Below, piece after piece: positions 1 to 8,221 of a DNA stretch of 40,333 nt. Below the pieces are notes generated by a model that saw only the letters and a program-made list of their open reading frames with translations, was not told the origin of the DNA and made no database searches. The stretch comes from Alphaproteobacteria bacterium. Lineage in GTDB: Bacteria; Pseudomonadota; Alphaproteobacteria; Rhizobiales; Xanthobacteraceae. The stretch covers positions 1 to 40,333 of the forward strand of contig VAZV01000143.1 of assembly GCA_005884765.1 (NCBI GenBank). The letters are read 5' to 3'. Positions within the stretch are counted from its first letter, which is position 1. Each line of letters begins with the position of its first letter. A program made the position numbers and the translations under genes.

Positions 1-634
1 GATGATGGTCGCCGGCAAGGACATCGAAGGCGCGGTGCAGCGGCTGGCGCAAATGGCGCGCGCTGCCGGCCTGCATGTGATTCTCGCGACCCAAAGACCA
101 TCGGTCGACGTCATCACCGGCACCATCAAGGCGAATTTCCCGACCCGCATCTCGTTCCAGGTCACCTCGAAAATCGACAGCCGCACGATTCTCGGCGAGA
201 TGGGCGCCGAGCAACTGCTCGGTCAGGGCGACATGCTCTATATGGCGGGCGGCGGGCGCATCAGCCGCGTGCACGGGCCGTTTGTCTCCGATGAAGAAGT
301 CGAGAAGGTGGTGCGCCACTTGAAGACGCAGGGCCAGCCCGAATATCTTGAAGCGGTCACCGCGGAAGAGCCGACCGACGAGGACGGCGCGGTGTTCGAT
401 TCAACCGGCATGGGCGGCGAGGGTGGCGGCGGCAGCGATTTGTTCGCGCAGGCGGTGGCGATCGTCAAACGCGACCGCAAGGCTTCGACCAGCTACATCC
501 AGCGGCGCTTGCAAATCGGCTATAACCGCGCCGCTTCGCTGATGGAGCGCATGGAACTTGAGGGTATTGTCGGGCAGGCCAATCACGCCGGCAAACGCGA
601 GATTCTGGTCGAGGAGGAAGAGGGCGGTTTCTGA
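1..634 (+). CDS. ftsK: DNA translocase FtsK, C-terminal part (5' end outside window)
   Basis: This is the last 210 or so codons of an FtsK/SpoIIIE-family DNA translocase, which pumps chromosomal DNA through the division septum and activates dif recombination. The visible part begins just after the Walker B region (MMVAGKDIE) and continues through the rest of the RecA-like motor, including the conserved stretch [13 protein letters not shown] and the GQGDMLYM motif. The last 70 residues (from about SDLFAQAV) form the winged-helix gamma domain that reads the KOPS polarity sequence. A glycine-rich linker ([10 protein letters not shown]) joins motor and gamma domain. The reading frame is open at the left edge, so the true start lies outside. 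lolA follows after about 100 bp on the same strand, a common alphaproteobacterial neighbour. Identification is very secure. Confidence 0.96.
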   Translation, partial: MMVAGKDIEGAVQRLAQMARAAGLHVILATQRPSVDVITGTIKANFPTRISFQVTSKIDSRTILGEMGAEQLLGQGDMLYMAGGGRISRVHGPFVSDEEVEKVVRHLKTQGQPEYLEAVTAEEPTDEDGAVFDSTGMGGEGGGGSDLFAQAVAIVKRDRKASTSYIQRRLQIGYNRAASLMERMELEGIVGQANHAGKREILVEEEEGGF

Positions 635-680
635 GGGCAGGGCCTTATATCGCCTCATACTATCACGGAAAAACCATACC

Positions 681-697
681 TGGTTTGGCTCAAACCA
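681..697. repeat. Short perfect inverted repeat between ftsK and lolA
   Basis: TGGTTT and AAACCA flank a 5-nt loop in the 100-bp gap between ftsK and lolA. There is no run of T after it, so it is not a clear intrinsic terminator. An operator for lolA is possible but not shown by the sequence. Confidence 0.35.
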
Positions 698-733
698 AGC
701 TAAAATAGCCGCGAACTGAAACAGGACGACGCG

Positions 734-1570
734 TTGAATTTAAATATAAAAACCCGAATCACCGGGCCAAAGGCTTCCCGTGGCACATCCATGGCGGCGA
801 TGTTGCTGGCGGCGACCCTGATAACCGGCATTGCCGCGCGTTCCGGCGCGCAAACTGTTCCGGTGCCAAAACCGGCGCCGAAGGGGCGCGACGGCGTGCA
901 GATGAGCGCCTCGGACGGGCCGAAGGGCCCGGTGACCACGGGGGCCACGGCGGCGGCGCCGCCCAATCCCGTGATTCCCGATCCGCATCGCAACCTGCCG
1001 GCCAATATTTTTGCGACCTTCGATGCCAATCAGAAGGCGCAAGCCGCCAAGGTGAGTTCTTATCTGTCGTCGCTGCAGACGCTGGTCGGGAATTTCGTCC
1101 AGGTCGGGCCCGACGGCAGCAAGACCAAAGGTGATTTCTATATCCAGAAGCCGGGCAAGGTTCGCTTCGAATATGAACCGCCAAACCCGATCGACATCAT
1201 CGCCGACGGATCATCGCTCGCCGTGCGCGACCGCAAGCTCGCAACCCAGGACATCTATCCGCTGTCGCAGACGCCGTTGCGATTCCTGCTCTCGGACCGC
1301 ATCGATCTGCTCAAGGACACCAATGTGGTCAACGTGACGGCTGATGATCTCTTCATCAGCGTCACCATTGAGGAGAAGCAGGCGCTGATCGGCACCAGCC
1401 GGTTGATGCTGATGATCGGCGCCAAGGACGGCCAGCTCAAGCAATGGACCGTGACCGATCCGCAAGGCTATGACACCACGGTCGCGGTCTACAACCTGGA
1501 TTCGTCGAAGAAGGTCGATCCAAGCCTGTTCAAGATCGACTTCACCAATTACGCGACCCCGCCGGGTTAG
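734..1570 (+). CDS. lolA: Outer-membrane lipoprotein carrier protein LolA family
   Basis: LolA is the periplasmic chaperone that takes mature lipoproteins from LolCDE and carries them to the outer membrane. The protein has an N-terminal signal sequence (about residues 20-40, MAAMLLAATLITGIAARSGAQ region), a proline-rich linker to about residue 90, and then the LolA beta-barrel fold. Recognisable family wording includes QTLVGNFVQVGPDGSKTKGDFYIQ-like and GKVRFEY segments and a C-terminal LFKIDF. The start chosen is TTG at 734 because AGGACG lies 5 nt upstream. ATG at 791 would also give a good signal peptide and has a weaker site. At 278 residues it is longer than E. coli LolA (about 200), the excess being the linker. 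xth follows immediately. Confidence 0.9.
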   Translation: MNLNIKTRITGPKASRGTSMAAMLLAATLITGIAARSGAQTVPVPKPAPKGRDGVQMSASDGPKGPVTTGATAAAPPNPVIPDPHRNLPANIFATFDANQKAQAAKVSSYLSSLQTLVGNFVQVGPDGSKTKGDFYIQKPGKVRFEYEPPNPIDIIADGSSLAVRDRKLATQDIYPLSQTPLRFLLSDRIDLLKDTNVVNVTADDLFISVTIEEKQALIGTSRLMLMIGAKDGQLKQWTVTDPQGYDTTVAVYNLDSSKKVDPSLFKIDFTNYATPPG

Positions 1571-2390
1571 CCGCATCCGCCTGTCTCTGACAACCTGGAA
1601 TATCAATTCGGTGCGACTGCGCATCGATCTCGTGGCCAAATTCATCAAGGCCGCAAGGCCGGATGTGCTTTGCCTGCAGGAAACGAAATGCATCGACGAC
1701 GCGTTCCCCTTGAAGCGTCTCAAGCGCCTCGGCTATGCGCACGTCGCGCTGAACGGGCAGAAGGGCTACCACGGCGTCGCGATCATTTCGCGACTGCCGT
1801 TCGAGACCACGGATATCCGCACGTTCTGCGAGAAGATCGATTCGCGCCACATCTCGGTTGCGTTCGGCGAAAAAGCGCAGCTCTCGCGACCGCTGGTCGT
1901 GCATAATTTCTACGTTCCCGCCGGCGGCGATATTCCCGATCCCACGCTCAATCCGAAGTTCGAGCACAAGCTGCAATTGCTCGACGAGATGAAAGCCTGC
2001 GAGCCCTTGCACCCGCGCGGCGACGATCGCCACATCCTCGTCGGCGATCTCAATGTGGCGCCGCATGAGAACGATGTGTGGTCGCACACGCAATTGCTGA
2101 AAGTCGTCTCTCATACTCCGGTGGAATGCGAAAAGCTTCTGGCGGCTCAGGCCCATGGCGAGTGGTTTGACGTCGCCCGCGAACGGATTCCGCTTTCAGA
2201 GAAGGCTTATACCTGGTGGAGCTATCGTGCCGCCGACTGGACTGTCGGCAATCGCGGCCGCCGGCTTGATCACATCTGGGTGTCGCGCGCGCTCAAAGAT
2301 ACCGTTAGCGATTTCAAGATCCTGCGCGAGGCGCGCGGCTGGCGACAGCCCTCGGACCACGTCCCGGTGACCGTGACATTGGAGTTATGA
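1470..2390 (+). CDS. xth: Exodeoxyribonuclease III (start codon uncertain)
   Basis: ExoIII-family AP endonuclease/3'-5' exonuclease for base-excision repair. Family motifs are all present: TTWNINSVRLRI with the catalytic Asn, LQETK with the metal-binding Glu, the GYHGVAI segment, VGDLNVAPHENDVW (Asp/Asn), the W-rich YTWWSYR loop, RLDHIWVS, and the final SDHVPV catalytic Asp-His. Homology begins at about 1575, right after the lolA stop. In that frame there is no ATG, GTG or TTG between 1470 and 1611. Starting at 1611 would remove the catalytic Asn segment. The coordinates given use the only in-frame ATG (1470, inside lolA). A non-canonical ATC at 1575 or CTG at 1581 is the alternative that fits family length (about 270 aa). 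Function is secure, start is not. Confidence 0.92.
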   Translation: MTPRSRSTTWIRRRRSIQACSRSTSPITRPRRVSRIRLSLTTWNINSVRLRIDLVAKFIKAARPDVLCLQETKCIDDAFPLKRLKRLGYAHVALNGQKGYHGVAIISRLPFETTDIRTFCEKIDSRHISVAFGEKAQLSRPLVVHNFYVPAGGDIPDPTLNPKFEHKLQLLDEMKACEPLHPRGDDRHILVGDLNVAPHENDVWSHTQLLKVVSHTPVECEKLLAAQAHGEWFDVARERIPLSEKAYTWWSYRAADWTVGNRGRRLDHIWVSRALKDTVSDFKILREARGWRQPSDHVPVTVTLEL

Positions 2391-2423
2391 TTGGGAAGTG
2401 TGACTGGGAAGCGTGTAATGACT

Positions 2424-2867
2424 TCAAATGCTGAGCTTGGCGCCCGCCATCAAGATATCGCTCGCAATCTGGCTGGAGCGGCTGGCGAAGGCGTCGCGCA
2501 ATCTTCGCGCGGCGGCGGGGTCGTTTTCCAGCACGCGCTGAAACAGGCTGCGCGCGACCCGGATGACCGAGGATTGTTCCAGCGCGATCGCACTCGATGG
2601 CCGCGCCATCGCCACGATCAGCGCGAGCTCGCCGATCAGCGCGCCTGGGCCCGCGATGGTCTCGGCGCCGGCGCCATTCTCGATCCGGAACGCGCCGCGC
2701 TGAACGACAAATCCCGCGTCCGCTTCATCGCCAGCCTTGAACAGCATCGCGCCGCGCGCGACCGCGCGCTGCTCCGAACCGATCGCCAGCATGCGCAGCG
2801 CGTCCGTTCCCAACAGCCGCAGTGTCGGGACGCGCTCCAACAGGGTGACATCATCTTCGATCGACAT
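2424..2867 (-). CDS. Cyclic nucleotide-binding domain protein (single domain)
   Basis: A 147-residue protein made almost entirely of one cNMP-binding (CAP_ED) beta-roll. The phosphate-binding cassette is recognisable as GALIGELALI followed by ARPSSAIA, keeping the Glu and Arg that usually contact the cyclic nucleotide. A C-terminal helix (residues about 105-135) replaces any DNA-binding domain, so it is not a full CRP/FNR regulator. It could be a stand-alone sensor or protein partner. It lies 57 bp downstream of the response regulator gene on the same strand and may be co-transcribed. It is convergent with xth, 33 bp away. Ligand (cAMP or cGMP) and target are unknown. Confidence 0.8.
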   Translation of the reverse strand: MSIEDDVTLLERVPTLRLLGTDALRMLAIGSEQRAVARGAMLFKAGDEADAGFVVQRGAFRIENGAGAETIAGPGALIGELALIVAMARPSSAIALEQSSVIRVARSLFQRVLENDPAAARRLRDAFASRSSQIASDILMAGAKLSI

Positions 2868-2895
2868 TCAGAATCAGTGGCCGAGAAAGGCAAAT

Positions 2896-2907
2896 CGTTT
2901 CGAAACG
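2896..2907. repeat. 12-bp perfect palindrome upstream of the cNMP-binding gene
   Basis: CGTTTCGAAACG is a perfect 12-bp palindrome in the short gap between the response regulator stop codon and the cNMP-binding gene start. It could be an operator for the minus-strand gene. With no spacer it would make a poor RNA hairpin. Confidence 0.3.
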
Positions 2908-2924
2908 CTCTTCTTAAAATCGCA

Positions 2925-3611
2925 TCACGGCACCAGCTTGTAGCCACCGGCTTCCGTCACCAGGATTTCAGGATTGGCGGCATCTTTCTCGATCTTCTGG
3001 CGCAATCGGTAAATGTGGGTTTCCAGGGTGTGGGTGGTGACGCCCGAATTATAGCCCCAGACTTCCTGCAGCAGCGTCTCCCGCGACACCGGCGTTTGGC
3101 CCGCCCGGTAAAGGAAGCGCAGGATTGCGGTTTCTTTCTCGGTCAGCCGCACCTTGCGCGCATTGGGCCCGGTCAGCATCTTGGAACCGGGCCGGAAACT
3201 ATAGGGCCCGACCGAAAACACCGCATCTTCGCTGGCTTCGTGCTGGCGAAGCTGAGCCCGGATGCGCGCCAGCAGCACCGCGAACCGAAATGGCTTGGCG
3301 ACGTAGTCGTTGGCGCCGGATTCGAGCCCCAGGATGGTGTCCGAATCGGTATCGTGCCCGGTCAGCATGATGATCGGCGCCTTGAAGCCGCCCTTGCGCA
3401 ACGAGCGCACGACTTCGCGGCCGTCAGTATCGGGCAATCCGACATCCATCAGCACGAGATCAGGGGAATTGGCCTTGGCGGCACTGGCGCCTTTGGCGCC
3501 GGTGTCGACCGCGGAAGCTTCGAACTCGTCGTGCAGCGACAATTGCTCCACCAACGTATCGCGCAGATCAGTATCGTCATCCACGATCAAGATCTTGCGG
3601 GCATTGGCCAT
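2925..3611 (-). CDS. OmpR-family response regulator (CenR-like)
   Basis: A 228-residue two-component response regulator. The receiver domain covers residues 5-120, with the acidic cluster D11-D13, phosphoacceptor D56 in LVLMDVGLP, T82 and K104 in YVAKPF. The winged-helix DNA-binding domain covers about 130-228, with LTEKETAILRFLY and THTLETHIYRLRQKIE. The start at 3611 (MANARKILIVDDD) begins the domain directly; an upstream in-frame extension to 3671 looks like chance. The C-terminal wording matches what I remember of CenR, an envelope regulator in alphaproteobacteria, but I cannot confirm orthology. No cognate kinase is adjacent. The upstream region has a tandem repeat and clustered GANTC sites that suggest cell-cycle or self-regulation. 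Confidence 0.88.
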   Translation of the reverse strand: MANARKILIVDDDTDLRDTLVEQLSLHDEFEASAVDTGAKGASAAKANSPDLVLMDVGLPDTDGREVVRSLRKGGFKAPIIMLTGHDTDSDTILGLESGANDYVAKPFRFAVLLARIRAQLRQHEASEDAVFSVGPYSFRPGSKMLTGPNARKVRLTEKETAILRFLYRAGQTPVSRETLLQEVWGYNSGVTTHTLETHIYRLRQKIEKDAANPEILVTEAGGYKLVP

Positions 3612-3713
3612 GGGTACAATCCTCTTGGGGTGACGGAGGCCAGCGGCAGCGCCTTTGGCCCGGCTTGGCAACGTCAGGGGTCGTCTGGTGTCGATTCGTC
3701 TTGAAGTAGTGGT

Positions 3714-3749
3714 CTGTTACCGATTCTCAAGCGGCTGTTACCGATTCTC
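3714..3749. repeat. Tandem 15-bp direct repeat with 21-bp period upstream of the response regulator
   Basis: CTGTTACCGATTCTC occurs at 3714-3728 and again, identically, at 3735-3749, so the copies are exactly 21 bp (two helical turns) apart. Each copy contains a GATTC (GANTC) site, and a third GATTC is at 3693. The repeat lies between the divergent response regulator (start 3611) and the L,D-transpeptidase-fold gene (start 3852). Direct repeats on one DNA face are the usual form of OmpR-family binding sites, so a regulatory role is likely by inference. Confidence 0.55.
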
Positions 3750-3851
3750 CAACCGCAACGCACTCTACTCCAGAATTTCCAGCTGTTTGGATGAATGTCC
3801 TGTAATGAACAAAGGTGACCGGACGGGGCTGTCGATGAACCCAAAGAGTCT

Positions 3852-4421
3852 ATGAAAAGACGTTTTATTCCAATCGATTACGACAAAATTTCGCGCGACC
3901 GGCCACTTGCGTCGATCACGATTCGCGCCGCCGCGGGCAACCCGCGACGGGGCTGGCTAACGGCGGGCGGGCGGACCATCCCGGTGGCGCTCGGCCGTGG
4001 CGGCATCCGGGCCAACAAGCGCGAGGGTGACGGCGGGACGCCGAAGGGCATATTTCACCCGCGCCAATTGTGGTGGCGCGCCGACCGCCATCCGCAACCG
4101 CGCACCTTCCTGCCGGTCCGGCCCATCGCGCCCGAAGACGCGTGGTGCGAGGATCCGAGCGACAGGCATTACAACAAGCCGGTGCGGCTCGACCGCGACC
4201 ACGGCGGCGACCGCTTGAGGCGCGCGGACCATCTCTACGATTTCATCGTCGAGATCGATCACAATTCCAGCCCGCGCATCACAGGGCGCGGCAGCGCGGT
4301 GTTCCTGCACCTGGCGCGCGACAATTTCGAGCCGACCGCCGGCTGCGTCTCGATGACGAAATCTGCGATGCTGCATTTGTTGCAACGGCTCGGGCGGCAC
4401 ACCAGGATCGTGATCGGATGA
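3852..4421 (+). CDS. L,D-transpeptidase family (YkuD-fold) protein
   Basis: A 189-residue protein of the L,D-transpeptidase catalytic-domain superfamily (YkuD fold, the subgroup once called ErfK/YbiS-like or DUF-type). The active-site signature is HLARDNFEPTAGCVSM, with H153 and catalytic C165. GDGGTPKGIF near residue 57 is the usual start of the domain. I see no signal peptide or membrane anchor and no LysM or peptidoglycan-binding module. Export is therefore unclear, and a role in peptidoglycan cross-linking is inferred from the family only. It is preceded by the repeat-bearing regulatory gap shared with the response regulator, and is convergent with the YggS gene 14 bp downstream. Confidence 0.82.
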   Translation: MKRRFIPIDYDKISRDRPLASITIRAAAGNPRRGWLTAGGRTIPVALGRGGIRANKREGDGGTPKGIFHPRQLWWRADRHPQPRTFLPVRPIAPEDAWCEDPSDRHYNKPVRLDRDHGGDRLRRADHLYDFIVEIDHNSSPRITGRGSAVFLHLARDNFEPTAGCVSMTKSAMLHLLQRLGRHTRIVIG

Positions 4422-4435
4422 AGCGCGAATTGCGT

Positions 4436-5140
4436 TCAGGGCGGGGTAACTGAGCGATGCCCAAAAATCGCCGAGCCAACGCGGACATGGGTGGCGCCGA
4501 ATTGAATCGCGATCGCGAAATCAGCACTCATGCCCATCGACAGTTTTTTTAGTCCGTTGCGCGCGGCGATTTTGGCCGTGAGCGCAAAATGCGGCGCCGG
4601 CGCGTCGTCGACCGGTGGAATGCACATCAGGCCGGAAACCCTCAGGCCGTAGGTTTCGCGGCAGCGCTTGATGAAGTCGTCGGCCTCGGTCGGCGCCACG
4701 CCCGCCTTTTGCGGTTCCTCGCCGGTATTGACCTGGACGAATAATTCGGGCCGCTTTTGCTGGGATTCGATTTCCTTGGCTAATGCTTGGCAAATACTCC
4801 CGCGGTCGACCGAGTGGATGGCGTCGAACAGCGCGACGGCCTCTTTCGCCTTGTTGGATTGCAGGGGCCCGATCAGATGCAGCGTGATCCCCGGGTAAGA
4901 CGATATTAACGCTGGCCACTTGGCCTTGGCTTCCTGCACCCGATTTTCACCGAAAACGCACTGTCCGGCCTCGATAATAGGTGTGATCGCCTCGGCTCCG
5001 AAAGTTTTCGACACGGCAATCAATTCAACCGACGCGCGATCGCGGCGCGCTTGCTCGCAGGCACGCGCGATCTCCTGCTCCACGGTAGCGAGCGGGCTTG
5101 GTAAACGGGACGTTATGATGGTGGGATCCTCGGACGTCAT
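4436..5140 (-). CDS. YggS-family pyridoxal-phosphate homeostasis protein
   Basis: PLP-binding protein of the YggS/PROSC family, which buffers pyridoxal phosphate and affects amino- and keto-acid balance. The family wording is clear: ELIAVSKTF with the PLP lysine K45, FGENRVQEAKAKW, HLIGPLQSNKAKEAV, HSVD, VQVNTGEEPQKAGV, LMCIPP, LSMGMSADFAIAI and VRVGSAIFG. Start ATG at 5140 gives 234 aa, normal for the family; the frame stays open upstream without homology. A run of seven A (coding strand) at 4544-4550 lies in the codons for LKKL. It is divergent from the GGDEF gene at 5249 and convergent with the L,D-transpeptidase-fold gene. Confidence 0.93.
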   Translation of the reverse strand: MTSEDPTIITSRLPSPLATVEQEIARACEQARRDRASVELIAVSKTFGAEAITPIIEAGQCVFGENRVQEAKAKWPALISSYPGITLHLIGPLQSNKAKEAVALFDAIHSVDRGSICQALAKEIESQQKRPELFVQVNTGEEPQKAGVAPTEADDFIKRCRETYGLRVSGLMCIPPVDDAPAPHFALTAKIAARNGLKKLSMGMSADFAIAIQFGATHVRVGSAIFGHRSVTPP

Positions 5141-5248
5141 GTCACCTGACGATCGTGGGTTTACCGGAGTAGCTCTAAGTTTACCGAGTTCGGGAAAGGC
5201 TTCTTGAACCCTTGCCTCTAGCCTGCGCGCCGGGGTCGGGGAACTCGG

Positions 5249-6946
5249 ATGTCCAGCGTCAGTTTCAACCGCAAGAAAGCGAAACTCAAGCAGCTTCTCG
5301 GAATCCGCGCGCGGCTTGCGTTGCTGGCGCTGATTCTGGTGACGCCCTTGATGCTGGAACGCGCCCGTTCGCTTGAGGACACCCGCTCCAGGCAGGTTGA
5401 GCTTGCATCCGCTGAATTCGCCAATCTTGCAAAACACAGCGCCGATGCGCAACAGGAAGTAATTTCGTCGGTCGAGACGTTATTGAAGTCCGCCGCCTAT
5501 ATCCGCGCCTCGGCCGGCGGTGTCGGTCGCAGCTGCGACCTCCTGCGCGCCAGCGTCCCGGCCAATCTGCCGTGGATTCGCAGCCTTTCGATCGTCGGCA
5601 AGGACGGACGGATCCAATGCTCGACACTCAATATTCTGGTTGGCATCGATCTGAGCGACCGCGCCTATTTCAAGAAGGCGCAGGAGACGGGTGATTTTGT
5701 TTTCAGCGACTTCCTGTTCGCCAAATCCAATAACCAGCCAATCGTGGTGGCGGCCTATCCGGTCTCCGCCATCGCCGCCGGCGAAGACGCCTTGATCGTT
5801 GCAACCGTCAATCCCGACTGGATGTCGAAGATCATGAGCAATCTCGGCGGCCGCCCCGGCATTTCGGCGGTGCTGGTCGACAGCACCGGAACCGTGCTGG
5901 CAGCGCCGGCGGATCAAGCCAGCATGATCGGCCGCCCGCTCGACACGATACCGCTGTTGTCGGCCATTGCCGACGCGGCTGTCGGTTCGGACCAGGCGGA
6001 GGGATCGCGTTCGTTCGTCGCCGCTGACGGATCAAAGCGCACCGTCGATATCGTGCGTATTGCCGGCACCGATTCGCGGCTCATCGTCAGCATCGACGAA
6101 GCTAGGGTATCCACCGCGATCAATCGCGACATTCGTACCGCCTATTTTCAACTCGGCTTCGTCAGCCTGTTCGTGCTGCTCGGCGCTCTGATCGCCGCCG
6201 AGAAGCTGATCATCGCGCCGATCGAGATGATGGCAGCGACGGCGAAGCGCTTCGGCCAGGGCGACTGGTCGGCACGTGCACCGCGCGGCCGGTTGCCGGC
6301 CGAATTCGTACCGTTGGCCCGCGCCCTCAACGCCATGGCGGCGCAACTTGGCCAGCGTGAGCGCGAGCTGGTTGCCAGCAACGACCGCCTCACCGTGATG
6401 GCATCGATCGACATGCTGTCCGGCCTCGCCAATCGCCGCGGCTTCCAGAGCCGGCTCGAGTTCGAATGGATGAAGGCCCAGCAATATGACTGCGAGCTGT
6501 CGCTGCTGATGATCGACGTCGATCACTTCAAGCTATACAACGACACCTATGGCCACCCCGAAGGCGACGCCTGCCTTGCACGGCTCGGCGAAGCGCTGTC
6601 CGAAATCGCCGCCGAGACCATGGGCTTTGCCGGCCGTTACGGCGGCGAGGAATTTTGCCTGCTGCTGCCGAACACTGCATCGGACCGTGCGGTCGAGATC
6701 GGCGAGGCCGTGCGCACGGCCGTCCAGGGACTAGCCATGCCCCACTGCACCTCGAGCTATGAGACCGTCACCGTCAGTGTCGGCGTTGCCGCTACGCGCC
6801 CGAGCGACGGCTTGCAGCCGGGCGATCTGATCGAAGCGGCGGATGCGGCGCTTTACGCCGCCAAACATCGCGGCCGCAACACCGTGGTCGAACATGGTTT
6901 TGTGCGGGCCACGGACGCCGGCGGCGATGTCGCAATGGCGAGCTAA
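5249..6946 (+). CDS. Membrane diguanylate cyclase with periplasmic Cache-type sensor, HAMP and GGDEF
   Basis: A 565-residue sensor enzyme predicted to make cyclic di-GMP. One membrane helix lies at about 21-39 and another at 300-320. The 260 residues between them form a periplasmic double-Cache-like sensor (GKDGRIQCST, DRAYFKKA, VSDFLF-like wording). A HAMP linker follows (IIAPIEMMAATAKRFGQGDWSARAP) and then a GGDEF domain from about 380 to 547. The active-site loop is GGEEF at 465-469, and D423 in MIDVDHFK is present, so catalysis is likely. The I-site RxxD is absent (the position reads ETMG), so product feedback through that site is not expected. The stop codon overlaps that of the next gene. 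Confidence 0.92.
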   Translation: MSSVSFNRKKAKLKQLLGIRARLALLALILVTPLMLERARSLEDTRSRQVELASAEFANLAKHSADAQQEVISSVETLLKSAAYIRASAGGVGRSCDLLRASVPANLPWIRSLSIVGKDGRIQCSTLNILVGIDLSDRAYFKKAQETGDFVFSDFLFAKSNNQPIVVAAYPVSAIAAGEDALIVATVNPDWMSKIMSNLGGRPGISAVLVDSTGTVLAAPADQASMIGRPLDTIPLLSAIADAAVGSDQAEGSRSFVAADGSKRTVDIVRIAGTDSRLIVSIDEARVSTAINRDIRTAYFQLGFVSLFVLLGALIAAEKLIIAPIEMMAATAKRFGQGDWSARAPRGRLPAEFVPLARALNAMAAQLGQRERELVASNDRLTVMASIDMLSGLANRRGFQSRLEFEWMKAQQYDCELSLLMIDVDHFKLYNDTYGHPEGDACLARLGEALSEIAAETMGFAGRYGGEEFCLLLPNTASDRAVEIGEAVRTAVQGLAMPHCTSSYETVTVSVGVAATRPSDGLQPGDLIEAADAALYAAKHRGRNTVVEHGFVRATDAGGDVAMAS

Positions 6947-8001
6947 CCCGCCATCTCTTGATTGAGCTCGTTCTCGCTCACGACCCGGTTGCGCCCGCTC
7001 TTCTTGGCAAGATAAAGCGCGCGATCGCAACGATCGATCAGGTCGGCCATCGCCTCGCCAAACTGAAACTGTCCGACCCCGATCGAAACCGTGATGCCGG
7101 GAAGAATTTCGCCGGTCGAACGGCGCGTGATCTGGCATTCCGCCATCGAACGGCGAATGCGTTCGGCCACCGCCGTGCAGATGGCAAGATTGGCGCCCGG
7201 AAGGACGGCGATCAGCTCTTCGCCGCCATAGCGAGCGGGAAGATCGATGTCCCTCACGCGGTCGCGCAAGGCCTTCGCCACCAGGCGAAGCACCTGATCG
7301 CCGACCGCGTGGCCGAAATTGTCGTTGAACTGCTTGAAGTGGTCGATGTCGATGAGGAGGATACTGAGCGGTTCTCCGTTTTCCATCGCCGCGATCTGGG
7401 CCTTGCGAAAGAACTCGTCGAGCGCACGGCGATTGGGCAGGCCGGTGAGGATATCGGTCTTGGCACGCTCCTCTGATTTATTCAGCGAGTCGCGGATCGC
7501 ATCGAGCTCCCGGGTTTTCTCGTCGAAACCAACTTCCAACTTGGCCGCGCGCGCCGCCGCCTTTGCCAGCTCGCTCATCAAACTCTCGACCAGCGATCTT
7601 GGATCAAAGCCGGCCTCGGTCCGCTCAGTGACATCGCTGATCGCCTCCATTTGCGTGCGGTTGTCGGCGATGGCAGTCGTGAGGAATTGCCTGGCAGAGG
7701 TCATTACCGAATGAAGGTGATCCGAGGCGTTATTGAGGACGGCCTCTTCGGCGACAATTTGCGACCCGGCGTAGGTCGCGAACAGGTCATGATTGGTGGC
7801 TGCGTCGAATTTGCGCCTGTTGCCGATCAGGATGTCGATCGTGCGCTTGAGCTCCGGAGACGAGCCGAGACAATATTTGAACCAGACATGGAAATTATTG
7901 GGGGTCGGCGGCACGCGCTGCTCGCCCATCAGCCGCATCGCCGTTTCCGCGACGGAGGCTGTGTAGTCGTAGTCAAGCGTGTCGAATGCGGCGACCGTCA
8001 C
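6943..8001 (-). CDS. Soluble diguanylate cyclase (GGDEF) with I-site
   Basis: A 352-residue cytoplasmic diguanylate cyclase. Residues 1-150 form a helical N-terminal region with a conserved look (PPTPNNFHVWFKYCLG, as in other alphaproteobacterial GGDEF proteins). A coiled coil follows (about 145-182) and then the GGDEF domain from about 182. The active-site loop is GGEEL at 259-263 (Leu for the usual Phe), preceded by RDID at 250-253, a correctly spaced RxxD inhibitory site. The start is GTG at 8001. It is convergent with the membrane GGDEF gene, with the two stop codons overlapping (6943-6946), and divergent from leuS. Confidence 0.91.
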   Translation of the reverse strand: MTVAAFDTLDYDYTASVAETAMRLMGEQRVPPTPNNFHVWFKYCLGSSPELKRTIDILIGNRRKFDAATNHDLFATYAGSQIVAEEAVLNNASDHLHSVMTSARQFLTTAIADNRTQMEAISDVTERTEAGFDPRSLVESLMSELAKAAARAAKLEVGFDEKTRELDAIRDSLNKSEERAKTDILTGLPNRRALDEFFRKAQIAAMENGEPLSILLIDIDHFKQFNDNFGHAVGDQVLRLVAKALRDRVRDIDLPARYGGEELIAVLPGANLAICTAVAERIRRSMAECQITRRSTGEILPGITVSIGVGQFQFGEAMADLIDRCDRALYLAKKSGRNRVVSENELNQEMAG

Positions 8002-8221
8002 TGCGGGAGATGACTTTCAGTCGGGTCAATGGTGCTTGTTTCGCAGGCAATATCCCACGGAATTCTTAACCCCGCCTCAATCCCTCACCCCCGGATTGTC
8101 ACGGGCATGCTGGCGAAGGATGGCGGCGCGACCTTCCAAGCCGTTGACCCCGCTGGTGCTTTTATGGCCTAGTCCGCCCGCCCTTTGATTGGCGCGAATC
8201 TTCGAAAATCCTTGCGATTCC

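Noticed and set aside
2391..3704. Long open frame on the plus strand opposite the response regulator and cNMP genes (437 codons)
   Set aside because: It is antisense to two clear domain proteins and its translation is low-complexity, Arg/Gln/His-rich with no recognisable motif, as is common opposite high-GC genes.
8002..8221. Possible T-box or leader-peptide control of leuS
   Set aside because: No conserved T-box sequence, no Leu-rich short frame with a terminator, and T-boxes are not expected in this lineage.
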